Of a stretch of 64,000 nucleotides of DNA, positions 31,134 to 41,915 are shown in pieces. The stretch lies in the NCBI GenBank assembly GCA_030674155.1, contig CM060335.1, positions 39,539,902 through 39,603,901 on the forward strand, given 5' to 3'. How positions within the stretch are numbered: the stretch's first letter is position 1; each line of letters opens with the position of its first letter. A program made the position numbers and the translations under genes. This stretch comes from Stramonita haemastoma (Eukaryota; Mollusca; Gastropoda; Neogastropoda; Muricidae). Below the pieces are notes generated by a model, which was given only the letters and a program-made list of their open reading frames with translations, did no database searches and was not told the DNA's origin.

Positions 31134-31560
31134 ATGATGTATTCTTTTTTGTGTGTGTGTGCAGAAACTCATCACCACAAGAACTTTTCTCATCTCTTGG
31201 ACTTCTGTCATCATCATTGTCTGAACTACATCCTCCTCCGGACTTCATCAACACCAGGACTTCATCAACACCAGGACTTCATCAACACCAGGACTTCATC
31301 AACACCAGGACTTCATCAACACTTCAACACCAGGACTTCATCAACACCAGGACTTCATCATCACTTCATCATCACCAGCACTTCACCAACACCAGCACTT
31401 CATCAACACCAGCACTTCATCAACACCAGCACTTCAGAAGTCAACTTTACTTGTTCCCTTCAAGGCAAGGTTCTGTCACCCATTGTATTCATTTTTTATG
31501 CAAACGTTAAGTCTGTATTGGATCTACTAGCACTGTGTGCTAAAGTTCTGTGATGATACT
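31134..31560 (+). pseudogene. Open frame spanning D array and RT motif B (copy 4)
   Basis: A 139-codon frame runs from 31134 to 31553. It opens with LLDFCHHHCLNYI, continues through about a dozen 17-bp D units (31230-31440) and ends CSLQGKVLSPIVFIFYAN plus VKSVLDLLALCAKVL. KFCDDTALG lies one base out of frame just after. It is the only copy I see where the DF-containing leader and motif B share a frame. Expression is not implied. Confidence 0.5.
31165..31461 (+). repeat. D array (17-bp unit), copy 4
   Basis: About 12 units after GTGTGTGTGTGCAG. The last four are AGCACTTCATCAACACC. Confidence 0.88.
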
Positions 31561-31891
31561 GCTCTGGGAAATTTACAGTATGTATATTCTAAAGTTGGGG
31601 TTTTGGTGGTGGTGGTGTTCAAATATAGAGATTAAAATTGTAAAAATTTTTTAGCCAGATAATGGATAGAGTGAAGGTCATGATTGATTAGTGAAGTTTT
31701 GTGCTGTTTTCTGGGATGATTTCTTGATATTTTTAACTCATTTATTTTTTAATAGTATGTTCATCACCTACACAGACTTATCTTTTTTTCTTGATGTCAT
31801 TTTATGCTTTTCTTTTTAATTGCCTCGCTCATAAGCTGCTCCATTTGTCTCTTTTCAGATAATGATGTTTTCTTATTTGCTTATTTGACAG
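31561..31891 (+). other. Spacer D to E1
   Basis: Homologous to 6986-7299. Ends in GACAG at 31891. No gene. Confidence 0.6.
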
Positions 31892-32170
31892 AATCTCATC
31901 ATTGCAAGAATTTCCATCATCACCAGGACTTCAGTCTTCATCATCTTCAGTCTTCATCATCATCACCAGGACTTCAGTCTTCATCATCACCAGGACTTCA
32001 GTCTTCATCGTCAACAGAACATCAGTCTTCATCATCACCAGGACTTCAGTCTTCATCATCACCAGGATTTCAGTCTTCAGTGTTTTATGCAGCACTCGTG
32101 GTTCTGTTGTAAAACCAGCTCCACAGTTGCTGATCTACATGCTTCTTTAAAACAGAATGCTCCTGTCTGA
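31892..32170 (+). repeat. E1 array (24-bp unit), copy 3
   Basis: About six units, one changed to CAACAGAACATCAGTC, followed by the E1 tail. Confidence 0.85.
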
Positions 32171-32451
32171 ATGATTGAACATCATTTTGAGTGGATATTT
32201 TGTTGTATATTTTTTGTAAGCCTGCTGTTTGGTACAGGACAATAATAATGCATGGAGTTTCTATAGTGCTGAATATTGTATACTATAAGCACTTACATTC
32301 AAATAATTTTTTATCACGTTGAATTAACAAATTTTTTTAATAGAGTGTTTTGACTGAGTGTTTATTTAGGTGACATGAATATTGGATGTCAGAAAATGAA
32401 AACAAGAAAAAAGTGGGAAAAAAGAAGAGAATGGAGGTCCTACCAATAAGG
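32171..32451 (+). other. Spacer leading into P1
   Basis: TTTGGTACAGGACAATAATA block and P1 leader. No gene. Confidence 0.6.
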
Positions 32452-32990
32452 GGAAAAGAAAAGGCGGTTAGGGCCCCAGAAAAAAAAGAATATAAAAATA
32501 ATGTGGGGAAAAGAAAAGGCAGTTGGAGGCCCCAGAAAAAATAGAATAAAAAAAAATGTGGGGAAAAGAAAAGGTGGTTGGGAGCCCCAGAAAAAAAAGA
32601 ATATGGGGAAAAGAAAAGGTGGTTGGAGGCCCCAGAAAAAAAAAGAAGAAAAAAATAATATGGGGAAAAGAAAAGGTGGTTGGAGGCCCCAGAAAAAAAG
32701 AAAAAAATATGGGGAAAAGAAAAGGTGGTTGGAGGCCCCAGAAAAAAAAGAAAAAAATATGGGGAAAAGAAAAGGTGGTTGGAGGCCCCAGAAAAAAAGA
32801 AAAAAATATGGGGAAAAGAAAAGGTGGTTGGAGGCCCCAGAAAAAAAAGAAAAAAATGTGGGGAAAAGAAAAGGTGGTTGGAGGCCCCAGAAAAAAGAAA
32901 AAAAAATGATATGGGGAAAAGAAAAGGTGGTTGGAGGCCCCAGAAAAAAAAAATTGGGGGAAAAGAAAAGGTGGTTGGAGGCCCCATCCA
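32452..32990 (+). repeat. P1 purine-rich array, copy 5
   Basis: About 11 units. The central five (32640-32900) are nearly identical with a 49-bp period, which suggests recent homogenisation. Confidence 0.9.
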
Positions 32991-33177
32991 AAAAACAGAA
33001 GAGAAAAGAAAAAAAAGGAGTACATTTGAGTGTGTGTGTGTGGAAGTCACCATTATAACGTTTTATTTCAAAGTCTTAGATAACGACTTAAATCATAAAA
33101 TCTGTTCAAATGTCCATTGAAAAAACAGCAACATGGTCTTGATATAGCAGTATTCTCTGTGTTGCTGGCTGATAATG

Positions 33178-33325
33178 TGTGTATTGATGTATCCCTGATA
33201 GATGTTACATCCAATGGGAGATTTAGAAGATATACAAGTGGAATAAATAATGTGTGTATTGATGTATCCCTGAGAGATGTTACATCCAGTGGGAGATTTA
33301 GAAAATAGACAATGGGAGCAAATGG
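33178..33325 (+). repeat. S75 satellite, copy 5 (2 units)
   Basis: The smallest S75 array: two units, the second ending in an altered AAATAGACAATGGGAGCAAA. Confidence 0.85.
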
Positions 33326-33744
33326 ATAAAATGTGCACATATGTGATGAATTGCAGAAAATAAAGTGAATATGAATATTGTAAAGTGAAAAATGTGTTTT
33401 GAATAGATGTTTGTCTGTGTGTACATGGAACATGTTTCTTTCTTTTTTGTTTTTGTTTTATTTTGTTTCATTTTTTATCTGAGGAAGGGGGTAGATAATG
33501 ATTTTTTTATGCCATCAACTTGTTTTAAAAATATTGTAGTTAAAAACAACCCTTGTTTTTGATAGCCTGGACTGGATATTTGTAATTTGTGATGCAGCTC
33601 CAAAGTTTTAGTATTTGTATGTTTTTGTAATGTAACTTTAAAATTACCATCACTTGTGTGTATGACAGTTTCTGTGGAATAGCAGTTACCAAAGTAGCAA
33701 GTGCTTTATTAGGCATTTTGATCCTACTGAATTTTTGTCTCCAA
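33326..33744 (+). other. Conserved inter-array spacer
   Basis: Homologous to 2969-3360 but diverging at GACAGTTTCTGTGGAATAGC. No gene. Confidence 0.55.
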
Positions 33745-33845
33745 CATTATAGTTGAGAAATGATGTTTGTTGTGATGTGTTGAGAGATGATGTGTGTTGT
33801 GATGTGTTGAGAAATGTTTGTTGTGATGTGTTGAAATAGATGGTG
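33745..33845 (+). repeat. Short GT-rich tandem array
   Basis: About three irregular units of TGTTGTGATGTGTTGAGAAA lie just before the 27-bp array. Confidence 0.75.
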
Positions 33846-33865
33846 GTCCTGAAGTAAGGGTTGAT

Positions 33866-34197
33866 GTGGGCATAAACAGAATGAATTGTGTTGTGGGCAT
33901 GAACAGAATGAACTGTGTTGTGGGCATGAACAGAATGAATTGTGATGTGGGCATGAACAGAATGAATTGTGTTGTGGGCATGAACAGAATGAACTGTGTT
34001 GTGGGCATGAACAGAATGAACTGTGTTGTGGGCATGAACAGAATGAACTGTGTTGTGGGCATGAACAGAATGAATTGTGATGTGGGCATGAACAGAATGA
34101 ATTGTGATGTGGGCATGAACAGAATGAACTGTGTTGTGGGCATGAACAGAATGAATTGTGATGTGGGCATGAACAGAATGAATTGTGATGTGGGCAA
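33866..34197 (+). repeat. 27-bp array private to this unit
   Basis: Twelve units of GGGCATGAACAGAATGAA plus TTGTGATGT or CTGTGTTGT. 27 bp equals 9 codons (NRMNCVVGM), and both strands are open. The corresponding places at 46740 and 51660 have no such array. Confidence 0.92.
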
Positions 34198-34689
34198 ATC
34201 CTTGCTGTGGCCTTAGGACTGACAATGCCATGGCAGATTGGACTGCAACACAGATGTGAAAGCAGCATGAATTTTGGGGTATGGTTTTGTGTGTGGAATT
34301 GGCAGTTAGCTGTCCAGAGGGTACTGTATGGTTTTTAATTTGTATTGATGTATGTGTGAGAGGGAGGAAGCAAATCTGTGCACAAGGGTTATCACAGATT
34401 CTCAGGGATATATTGCCATGACACATTTGAAGCAACACTCTTGGTTCTGGTTTCAAATAAAGACCACAGTTGCTTCTTCAAAACAAAATGCTCCTGTCTT
34501 AATGATACTACTTCAGTTTGTATCAGGGTTTATTTCTTTTTTTTTTTAATCCTGTTACTTGACACATCACTTTGTTGATAGTTTTTTTTCTTATTGCTTT
34601 TTAAATGAGTGTGTATGTAGGTGACATAAATTTGGATTTGAGAAACTGAAACTAGAAAGTAAAGTAGAAGAGGAAATTGGAGGACCCAC
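34198..34689 (+). other. Spacer with E1-tail-like block and P2 leader
   Basis: TCTTGGTTCTGGTTTCAAAT, CACAGTTGCTTCTTCAAAAC and ATGCTCCTGTCTTAATGAT resemble the E1 tail seen before P1, supporting P1/P2 paralogy. The AATAAA at 34457 is not enough to call a poly(A) signal. No gene. Confidence 0.55.
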
Positions 34690-34908
34690 CAAAAAAAAAA
34701 AAAAAAAAAAGAATGTGGAAAAGAAAAGGTGGTTGGAGGCCCACACATAAAAAGAAGAGAGAAAAAAACAAACAAAAAAACCAAAAACAAAATTAAAAAA
34801 TGGGGAAAAGAAAAGGTGGTTGGAGGCCCTATACATAAAAAAAGAAAAAAATCCCCCCAAAAAAGAGAAAAACTGGGAAAAAATAGGAGGTTGGAGGCCC
34901 CACAAAAA
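34690..34908 (+). repeat. P2 purine-rich array, copy 5
   Basis: Two GGTGGTTGGAGGCCC units plus a decayed GGAGGTTGGAGGCCCCAC. Confidence 0.8.
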
Positions 34909-35117
34909 AGTGTGATTCACAGTGTTTCAGTTGCCATTGTACATTTTGTATTGAGTTTGAAATTCATATTTCAGATCATAAGTATGATAACTAGTCCACT
35001 GAAAAAAAATCAGGGTCTTGCAACGGCCGTGTAGTTGACATTTCTGGCTAAGAATCTGTGTATTGATCTGTTACTGACAGATTTTACGTCAGCTGAGAAA
35101 TTCAGGTCTTTATTGCT

Positions 35118-35709
35118 GTGAGGACTTATTTGCTGCAAGGATTTCTTCATCATTGCAAGGACTCATTCATCACTGCAGCCTTATTAATTGCTGCAAGGAC
35201 TTCTATGTTGCTGCAAGAGCTTTTCATCTCTGCAAGGACTTGTTTGTCACTGCAAGAGTTTTTCATCTCTGCAAGGACTTGTTCATTGCACAAGGACTTG
35301 TTCATGTCCGCAGGAACTTGTTCATGTCTGCAAGGACTTGTTCATGTCTGCAAGGACTTCCTCATTGCAACAAGAACTTCTTCATTGCCACAAGGACCTC
35401 TTCATTGCCACAAGGACTTCTTCATCTCTGCAAGGACTTCTTCATCTCTGCAAGGACTTCTTCATTGCCACAAGGACCTCTTCATTGCCACAAGGACCTC
35501 TTCATTGCCACAAGGACTTCTTCATCTCTGCAAGGACGTCTTCATCTCTGCAAGGACATCTTCACCTCTGCAAGGACGTCTTCATCTCTGCAAGGACGTC
35601 ATCATCTCTGCAAGGACGTCTTCATCTCTGCAAGGACTTCTTCATTGCCATGAGGACTTCTTCAACATCAGCAGGTCTGGAAAAGTGGACTTTAATTGCT
35701 CCCTGCAAG
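35118..35709 (+). repeat. C array (20-bp unit), copy 5
   Basis: About 29 units. A 3' block of CTCTGCAAGGACGTCTTCAT variants (35530-35625) is specific to this copy. Confidence 0.9.
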
Positions 35710-35805
35710 GTAGGGTTCTACCATCTTCATTTTTAATACAGTTTAAACAGTACTGGATCTGATACCACACTGAAGTACCTTGATGACACTGCTCTTGGAG
35801 GTTAA
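35695..35805 (+). pseudogene. Reverse-transcriptase relic following C, copy 5
   Basis: CSLQGRVLPSSF, then KYLDDTALGG at 35773-35802. Confidence 0.55.
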
Positions 35806-35904
35806 TAAAATCGATGTTGTGTATATTCTGAAGAAGTTGAACTTTCTATATATGGAAATGTAAAGAAAAGTGTTCCATATAGATAGAAATGTACTGAATA
35901 AAAT

Positions 35905-35990
35905 TGTAAAAATATGTAGGGAGAAAGTAGACTGCATGAAGTCAGGATATATTAATGTTAATACTGTACAATGTTCTGTGACAATTTATT
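35905..35990 (+). repeat. M80 module, single copy
   Basis: One unit (TATGTAGGGAGAAAGTAGAC). It represents the unexpanded state. Confidence 0.7.
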
Positions 35991-36107
35991 TCTATTTCTT
36001 TTCGATGGTATTTTATTCATTTTGTTTTGGTTGCCTTGCTTAGAAGCTGCTCCTGTTTTCTTTTTTGAGATAATGATGTATTCTTATTTGGGTTTTTTTG
36101 TGTGCAG

Positions 36108-36570
36108 AATCTCATCAAAAGAACTTTTGTTAGATCTTGGACTTCAGTCATCATCATTGTCTGAACCACATCATCCTCTGGACTTCAACACCAGAATTTC
36201 ATCAACACCAGGACTTCATCAACACCAGGACTTCATCAACACTTCATCAACACCAGGACTTCATCAACACCAGAACTTCATCAACACCAGGACTTCATCA
36301 CCAGGACTTCATCATCACCAGGACTTCATCAACACCAGGACTTTATTAACACCAGGACTTCATCAAAACTTCATCTACACCAGGACTTCATCAACACCAG
36401 GACTTCATCATCACTTCATCAACACCAGGACTTCATCAACACCAGGACTTTATCAACACTTCATCTACACCAGGACTTCATCAACACCAGGACTTCATCA
36501 ACACTTCATCAACACCAGGACTTCATCAACACCAGGACTTCAGAAGTCAACTTTACTTGTTCCCTTCAAG
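36108..36570 (+). repeat. D array (17-bp unit), copy 5
   Basis: About 24 units, with several AACTTCATCTACACC and ACTTCATCAACACTTCATC rearranged units. Confidence 0.9.
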
Positions 36571-36685
36571 GCATGGTTCTGTCACCCATTCTATTCATTT
36601 TTTAAGCAAGCGTTAAGTCTGTATTGGATCTACTAGCACCGTGTGCTAAAGTTCTGTGAGGATACCATTCCGGGAAATTTACAGT
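36545..36685 (+). pseudogene. Reverse-transcriptase relic following D, copy 5, catalytic pair changed
   Basis: LQGMVLSPILFIF, then KFCEDTIPGN: the first aspartate of the DD pair is glutamate and TALG is lost. Confidence 0.55.
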
Positions 36686-36998
36686 ATGTATATTCTAAAG
36701 TTAGGGTTTTGGGGGTGGTGGTGTTAAAATGTAGAGATTAAAATTGTAAAATTTTGTTAGCCAGATAGTGGATAGAGTGATGGTCATGATTCATTAGTGA
36801 AGTTTTCTACTGTTTTCTGGGATGATTTTTTTCTTGATATTTTAAAAGTCTTTTTTTTTTTTAATAGTATGTCCATCACCTACACAGATTTGTCTTTTTC
36901 TTGTCATTTTATGCATTTCTTTTTAATTGCCTCGCTCATAAGCTGCTCCGATTCTCTCTTTTGAAATAATAATATATTCTTGTTTGCTTATTTGACAG
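36686..36998 (+). other. Spacer D to E2
   Basis: Homologous to 6986-7299. Ends GACAG at 36998. No gene. Confidence 0.6.
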
Positions 36999-37735
36999 AA
37001 TCTCATCATTGCAACAACTTTCATCATCACCAGGACTTCAGTCTTCATCACCACCAGCACTTCAGTCTTCATCATCACCAGGACTTCATCATTACCAGGA
37101 CTTCAGTCTTCATCATCACCAGGACTTCAGTCTTCATCATCACCAGGACTCCATCATCACCAGAACTTCAGTTTTCATCATCACCAGCACTTCAGTCTTC
37201 ATCATCACCAGCACTTCAGTCTTCATCATCACCAGCACTTCAGTCTTCATCATCACCAGGACTTCAGTCTTCATCATCACCAGGACTTCAGTCTTCATCA
37301 TCACCAGGACTTCAGTCTTCATCATAACCAGCACTTCAGTCTTCATCATCACCAGCACTTCAGTCTTCATCATCACCAGCACTTCAGTCTTCATCATCAC
37401 CAGGACTTCAGTCTTCATCATCACCAGCACTTCAGTCTTCATCATCACCAGGACTTCAGTCTTCATCATCACCAGGTCTTAAGTCTTCATCCTCACCAGC
37501 ACTTCAGTCTTCATCCTCACCAGGACTTCAGTCTTCATCATCACCAGGACTTCAGTCTTCATCCTCACCAGGACTTCAGTCTTCATCATCACCAGGACTT
37601 CTTCATCACCAGGACTTCAGTCTTCATCATCACCAGGACTTCAGTCTTCATCATCACCAGGACTTCTTGACCTCCATGTCTTTGGTCTTTGTTGATGCTG
37701 GAACTTCAAAAGTCAACTTGCTGTTTACTTGCAAG
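36999..37735 (+). repeat. E2 array (24-bp unit), copy 3
   Basis: About 26 units, alternating CAGGACTTCAGTC and CAGCACTTCAGTC blocks, with the E2 tail. The LQGMVQSHDI remnant follows, then a long G-run (about 37809-37835). Confidence 0.92.
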
Positions 37736-37984
37736 GTATGGTTCAGTCACATGATATCGTCTTCATTCTTTATACTATGGAAAATTTCACCATTCTTGAA
37801 CATCAGTTTTGGGGGGGGGGGGGGGGGGGGGGGGGCAGGGGAAGGAAAGGGCAGGTAATTTCAGCAGTGGACTGAGTGATTGGGGACAGGTGCACTGAGG
37901 AGGTAAAGGAGGGACAGGAAGGTGAGGGGAAGAGAGAAAAGGGAGAGAACGGCATGGGATTTATTTATCTATTTATTATTTATT

Positions 37985-38325
37985 TATTCATTCTTTTATA
38001 TGGAGGATAATAGAATAAGCATTCGTGTGCTTATTTACATCCAGTCCTCGTGTGTATGCAGTTTTGTAAATCTTGTCATCTGTTCCCACCAGCACACAAT
38101 GGCCTACTCTTATGAAAAGCGGAACAGGATTTAACGTGTGCAAGATGTTCTGTGTGCGTTTGCACATGGGGCCTCAGTTTAAAATCTCATCCGAAGGACT
38201 TTTGGGGAGAGTGGAGTTAGCACTGATGTTAACTGCAGGGGGAAAATCCCCTTAAACAGGAATTGAACCCGGGTCGTCAAATTGCGAGCGCAGTGTTCTG
38301 ACCACAAGGCTATCCCGTCCCCTAG
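37985..38325 (-). mobile_element. SINEb, tRNA-derived, copy 3
   Basis: Head on the minus strand: GGGACGGGATAGCCTTGTGG and CCCGGGTTCAATTCCTG. Body and ATTTATT-type tail as in copy 2. Confidence 0.72.
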
Positions 38326-38594
38326 ATGAGAGGAAGCTACAGATGTGATTTCATTGTTACACAATGGAAAATCTCACAATCTGATCTCCCCTCCCTCCCA
38401 ACCTCCCCCCCAAAAAAACAACAACAAAAAAACCCCAACAAAATATATAAAAGCAAACAAAAATGAGAAGAAGATTTTTTATGAGATGTATCTTTTTTTT
38501 TTCTCTCCATGTGATGATAGTTACAAGATAATACATTTTCGATTTTTAAAAATATTTGTAGATTATAATGTATCTATGCTCTTATTGTCGTCAG

Positions 38595-39262
38595 GACTTA
38601 TCACTAGGACTTCAAAACTTCACCATTGTCAGGACTTCATTTTCACTGAGACTTCAACACCTGAAATGTTGCGAAGACGTTATCATCCCCAAGACTTCAT
38701 CATCACCATCATCACCAAGACATTATCATCACCAAGACTTCATCAACACCATCATCACCAAGACGTTATCATTACCAAGACTTCATCAACACCAAGACTT
38801 CATCAACACCAAGACTTCATCAACACCAAGACTTCATCATCACCAAGACTTCATCATCACCAAGACTTCATCATCACTGAGACTTCATCATCACCATCAT
38901 CACCAAGACTTCATCATCACCAAGACTTCATCATCACCAAGACTTCATCAGCGCCAATACTTTATCATCACCAAGACTTCATCATCATCAAGATTTCATC
39001 AGTGCCAAGACTTCATCATCACCAAGACTTCATCAGCGCCAATACTTTATCATCACCAAGACTTCATCATCACCAAGACTTCATCAGTGCCAAGACTTCA
39101 TCATCACCAAGACTTCATCAGCGCCAATACTTTATCATCACCAAGACTTCATCATCATCATCAAGATTTCATCAGTGCCAAGACTTCATCATCACCAAGA
39201 CTTCATCAGCACCAATACTTCATCATCAAGACTTTGTCATTATTAAGAGTTCATTAACTCAA
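38595..39262 (+). repeat. F array (17-bp unit), copy 3
   Basis: About 37 units. A roughly 100-bp sub-block containing CATCAGCGCCAATACTTTAT is repeated at 38950, 39030 and 39120, a higher-order period inside the 17-bp array. Confidence 0.9.
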
Positions 39263-39362
39263 AGACTTAATCATAGCTGAGACTTCATCACCACCAAAAG
39301 ATCTCCACAGGACTGTTATCATCACTAGAATATACCCCATCAGTGCCTGGACTTCATTATCA

Positions 39363-39596
39363 TTCATTCCTGCTTTGTTGAGTTTAAATTTTGCTCCTGT
39401 TTTTAAGACTATTATATTTTTAATCACTTTTTCAAATTTTTTTAAGCGTACAAAAATACCACCATTAATGCTATCTTATAATGTTTTCTCTTTCCACCCC
39501 TTCCACTCACTTCCATAACTTCCATTACACTTTCCACTTTTCTCGTCTAATATCACTTAGAGTGAACAGACATTAAATTGAAGACAACAACAACAA
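39363..39596 (+). mobile_element. 234-bp retroposon-like insertion in the G array
   Basis: Flanked by CTTCATTATCA at 39352-39362 and again at 39597-39607, a perfect 11-bp target duplication. The insert ends ATTGAAGACAACAACAACAA, a short-motif 3' tail as in non-LTR elements. No internal gene. It is probably a 5'-truncated LINE or a SINE end, family unknown. Confidence 0.75.
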
Positions 39597-40285
39597 CTTC
39601 ATTATCACCAAGACTTTTTATCATCACCAAGATTTCATCAATTTCAAAACTTTATCAGTACCAAGACTTCCTTATCATGAAGACTTCATCAGTGCCAAGA
39701 CTTCCTTATCATGAAGACTTCATCAGTGCCAAGACTTCCTTATCATGAAGACTTCATCAGTGCCAAGACTTCCTTATCATGAAGACTTCATCAGTGCCAA
39801 GACTTCCTTATCGTGAAGACTTCATCAGTGCCATGACTTCCTTATCGTGAAGACTTCATCAGTGCCAAGACTTCCTTATCGTGAAGACTTCATCAGTGCC
39901 ATGACTTCCTTATCGTGAAGACTTCATCAGTGCCAAGACTTCCTTATCGTGAAGACTTCATCAGTGCCAAGACTTCCTTATCGTGAAGACTTCATCAGTG
40001 CCATGACTTCCTTATCGTGAAGACTTCATCAGTGCCATGACTTCCTTATCGTGAAGACTTCATCAGTGCCATGACTTCCTTATCGCGAAGACTTCATCAG
40101 TGCCATGACTTCCTTATCGTGAAGACTTCATCAGTGCCATGACTTCCTTATCGTGAAGACTTCATCAGTGCCAAGACTTCCTTATCGTGAAGACTTCATC
40201 AGTGCCATGACTTCCTTATCGTGAAGACTTCATCAGTGCCAAGACTTCATCAGTGCCAAGACTTCATCAGTGCCAAGACTTCATC
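39597..40285 (+). repeat. G remnant and H array (34-bp), copy 3
   Basis: One residual G unit to 39645, then about 18 H dimers. CATGACTTCC and CAAGACTTCC variants are interspersed. The largest H array. Confidence 0.9.
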
Positions 40286-41079
40286 GTTATTTAAAGCTCA
40301 TTAACATGAAGACTTGATCACTGAGACTTCATCATCACCAAAATATCTCCACAGGACTTTTAGCATCACACTAATATATATACCTTAGTGCCATGATTTC
40401 TGGCCTTTATTATCACAAAGGACTTCAATGTCAGTACTTTACCTTTGCCTCTTCTACATTTTTGACACAAGAAGAAGAAAACCCAAATCCTCCCTCCCCC
40501 CCTTTTTCCCCCACCCCAAAGCAGCAAAAGAATACATAGAACATAATATTTGGGAGATCTCACAAAAAGAAAAATACCCCCCCTTCCAAAAACAAACAAA
40601 AAATGATCAAAACATACCCCCCCTCTCCCCATGGCCTCCTGAAACAAAGTTGGATACCTCAGAGGAAGAAAAATTGGAATGTTTGCCTGTGTGTTTGTAG
40701 TTTATCTTGATATTTTATTAAGATCATAGATCAAATGCCCTTTGAAAATATAGGCTGGTCTCAGAATGGTATTTGATTGAAGTAAATTTGATACTTATTG
40801 TTTTGCTGGTAAATCTGTGGACTTAATCATGTGCTCTTAATAGATTTTATCTGTCAGTAGCTGTAACAAAGCTGCAACTGAAACAAATTTGATGAAAACT
40901 GAGGGGGAATGGGGGATGAAATGGGGAAAATGATGTACAAGAAAGAGTTGCAAAATTTTTAGTATGTAAGAAATGTATGTGGGTTCACACACATGCACAT
41001 GAAATGACTTTTTAGAATTTTTTTGTTTGTTTTTGTTTATATGGTTTCTTTTTTTTATCTATTTTATCTGTGCATTTGC
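40286..41079 (+). other. Spacer, single 52-bp unit and C-rich block
   Basis: Homologous to 19661-20399. No gene. Confidence 0.55.
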
Positions 41080-41225
41080 ACAGGGGACCTTGGTTTATAG
41101 GCTCATCCGGACTGTTGGTGGGAGTGGAGAGGGCACTGATGTTAACTACAGAGGAAAAAGCCTCTTGAATGAGATTCAAACCCAGGTCAGCAGGTTATCC
41201 CATCCACCCAATTGTGCGTTCAGTT
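41080..41225 (-). mobile_element. SINEb-related element (variant head), copy 3, truncated
   Basis: Same truncation point as the 20400-20560 copy, so units 2 and 3 share this deletion state. Confidence 0.55.
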
Positions 41226-41379
41226 TGAGGTAAAGGGTTACTTGGGAGAAGGGCTTAGGATGCACATTTGCATTAGTAATTTAAAGAACATTATAGTAAA
41301 GTTTCATAAGGTAATTTTTTTTAGTCTTAATCTTTTTCCCTTTTTGATAGATTAAAAAAAAATCAGTATTGGAACCCTT

Positions 41380-41465
41380 TTCTTTGGCGTTGGGGTAAAA
41401 AGCAAAAATCCTTGGAACCTGTTTTTGGCATTAGGGTAAAAAGCAAAAAAAAAGCCTTAGAACTA
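41380..41465 (+). repeat. I41 array, copy 3 (2 units)
   Basis: TTGGAACCCTTTTCTTTGGC and TTGGAACCTGTTTTTGGC units only. Confidence 0.75.
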
Positions 41466-41837
41466 CTGTCTGCTTTTGGCAGGAACAGCAGTTTGTGATT
41501 AAAAGAAAAAAAATCCTAAATACCATGGTGTCCACGTGCTGTTGTGTCCACCTGCATTTATTCATGCATACATACAAAATGACAGGCCCAGTCCTAACTA
41601 CTAACCTTAACCCTAACCTGACACTGTTTACACTTACCCTGACCCCTACCCTGCATGTAAACACACTGGCAGATGGATGCAATGGTACGTGGACACAATG
41701 GTCACTTCTCTGTCCAGACTCCTGAAACCAATAAAGAGGTATTGGGAGGGGTGAAATTTTGAGAAAAGTGAATATTTAGGAGAAAGGGGTAGGATATTTA
41801 TTCAGGTATATGCAGATGAGGGAAAGAGGTGTTCCTC
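41466..41837 (+). other. Conserved spacer preceding (TG)n
   Basis: Matches 11836-12206. No gene. Confidence 0.6.
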
Positions 41838-41841
41838 TGTG

Positions 41842-41913
<72 letters not shown>
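41838..41913 (+). repeat. (TG)n microsatellite
   Basis: About 37 TG dinucleotides with one TTTG interruption. Confidence 0.95.

Positions 41914-41915
<2 letters not shown>

Noticed and set aside
33686..34456. A 256-codon minus-strand frame with HAHITIHSV repeats
   Set aside because: Generated by the 27-bp array. The same spacer in other units lacks the array and the frame.
34440..34530. 3' end of a transcript (AATAAA at 34457)
   Set aside because: The hexamer is isolated in AT-rich DNA, homologous copies have AAAACC in the same place, and no gene lies upstream.
476..36600. AAG before GTATGG as bona fide 5' splice sites of a multi-exon gene
   Set aside because: Every D copy has GCATGG or a further variant in place of GTATGG, and the string is explained by codons for Q-G-M in the RT motif. 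Kept only as a testable idea, not annotated.
5041..36685. A diversity-generating retroelement (RT next to variable repeats)
   Set aside because: No template/variable repeat pair with adenine-directed changes, no intact RT and no target gene. Variation in the arrays is ordinary repeat divergence.
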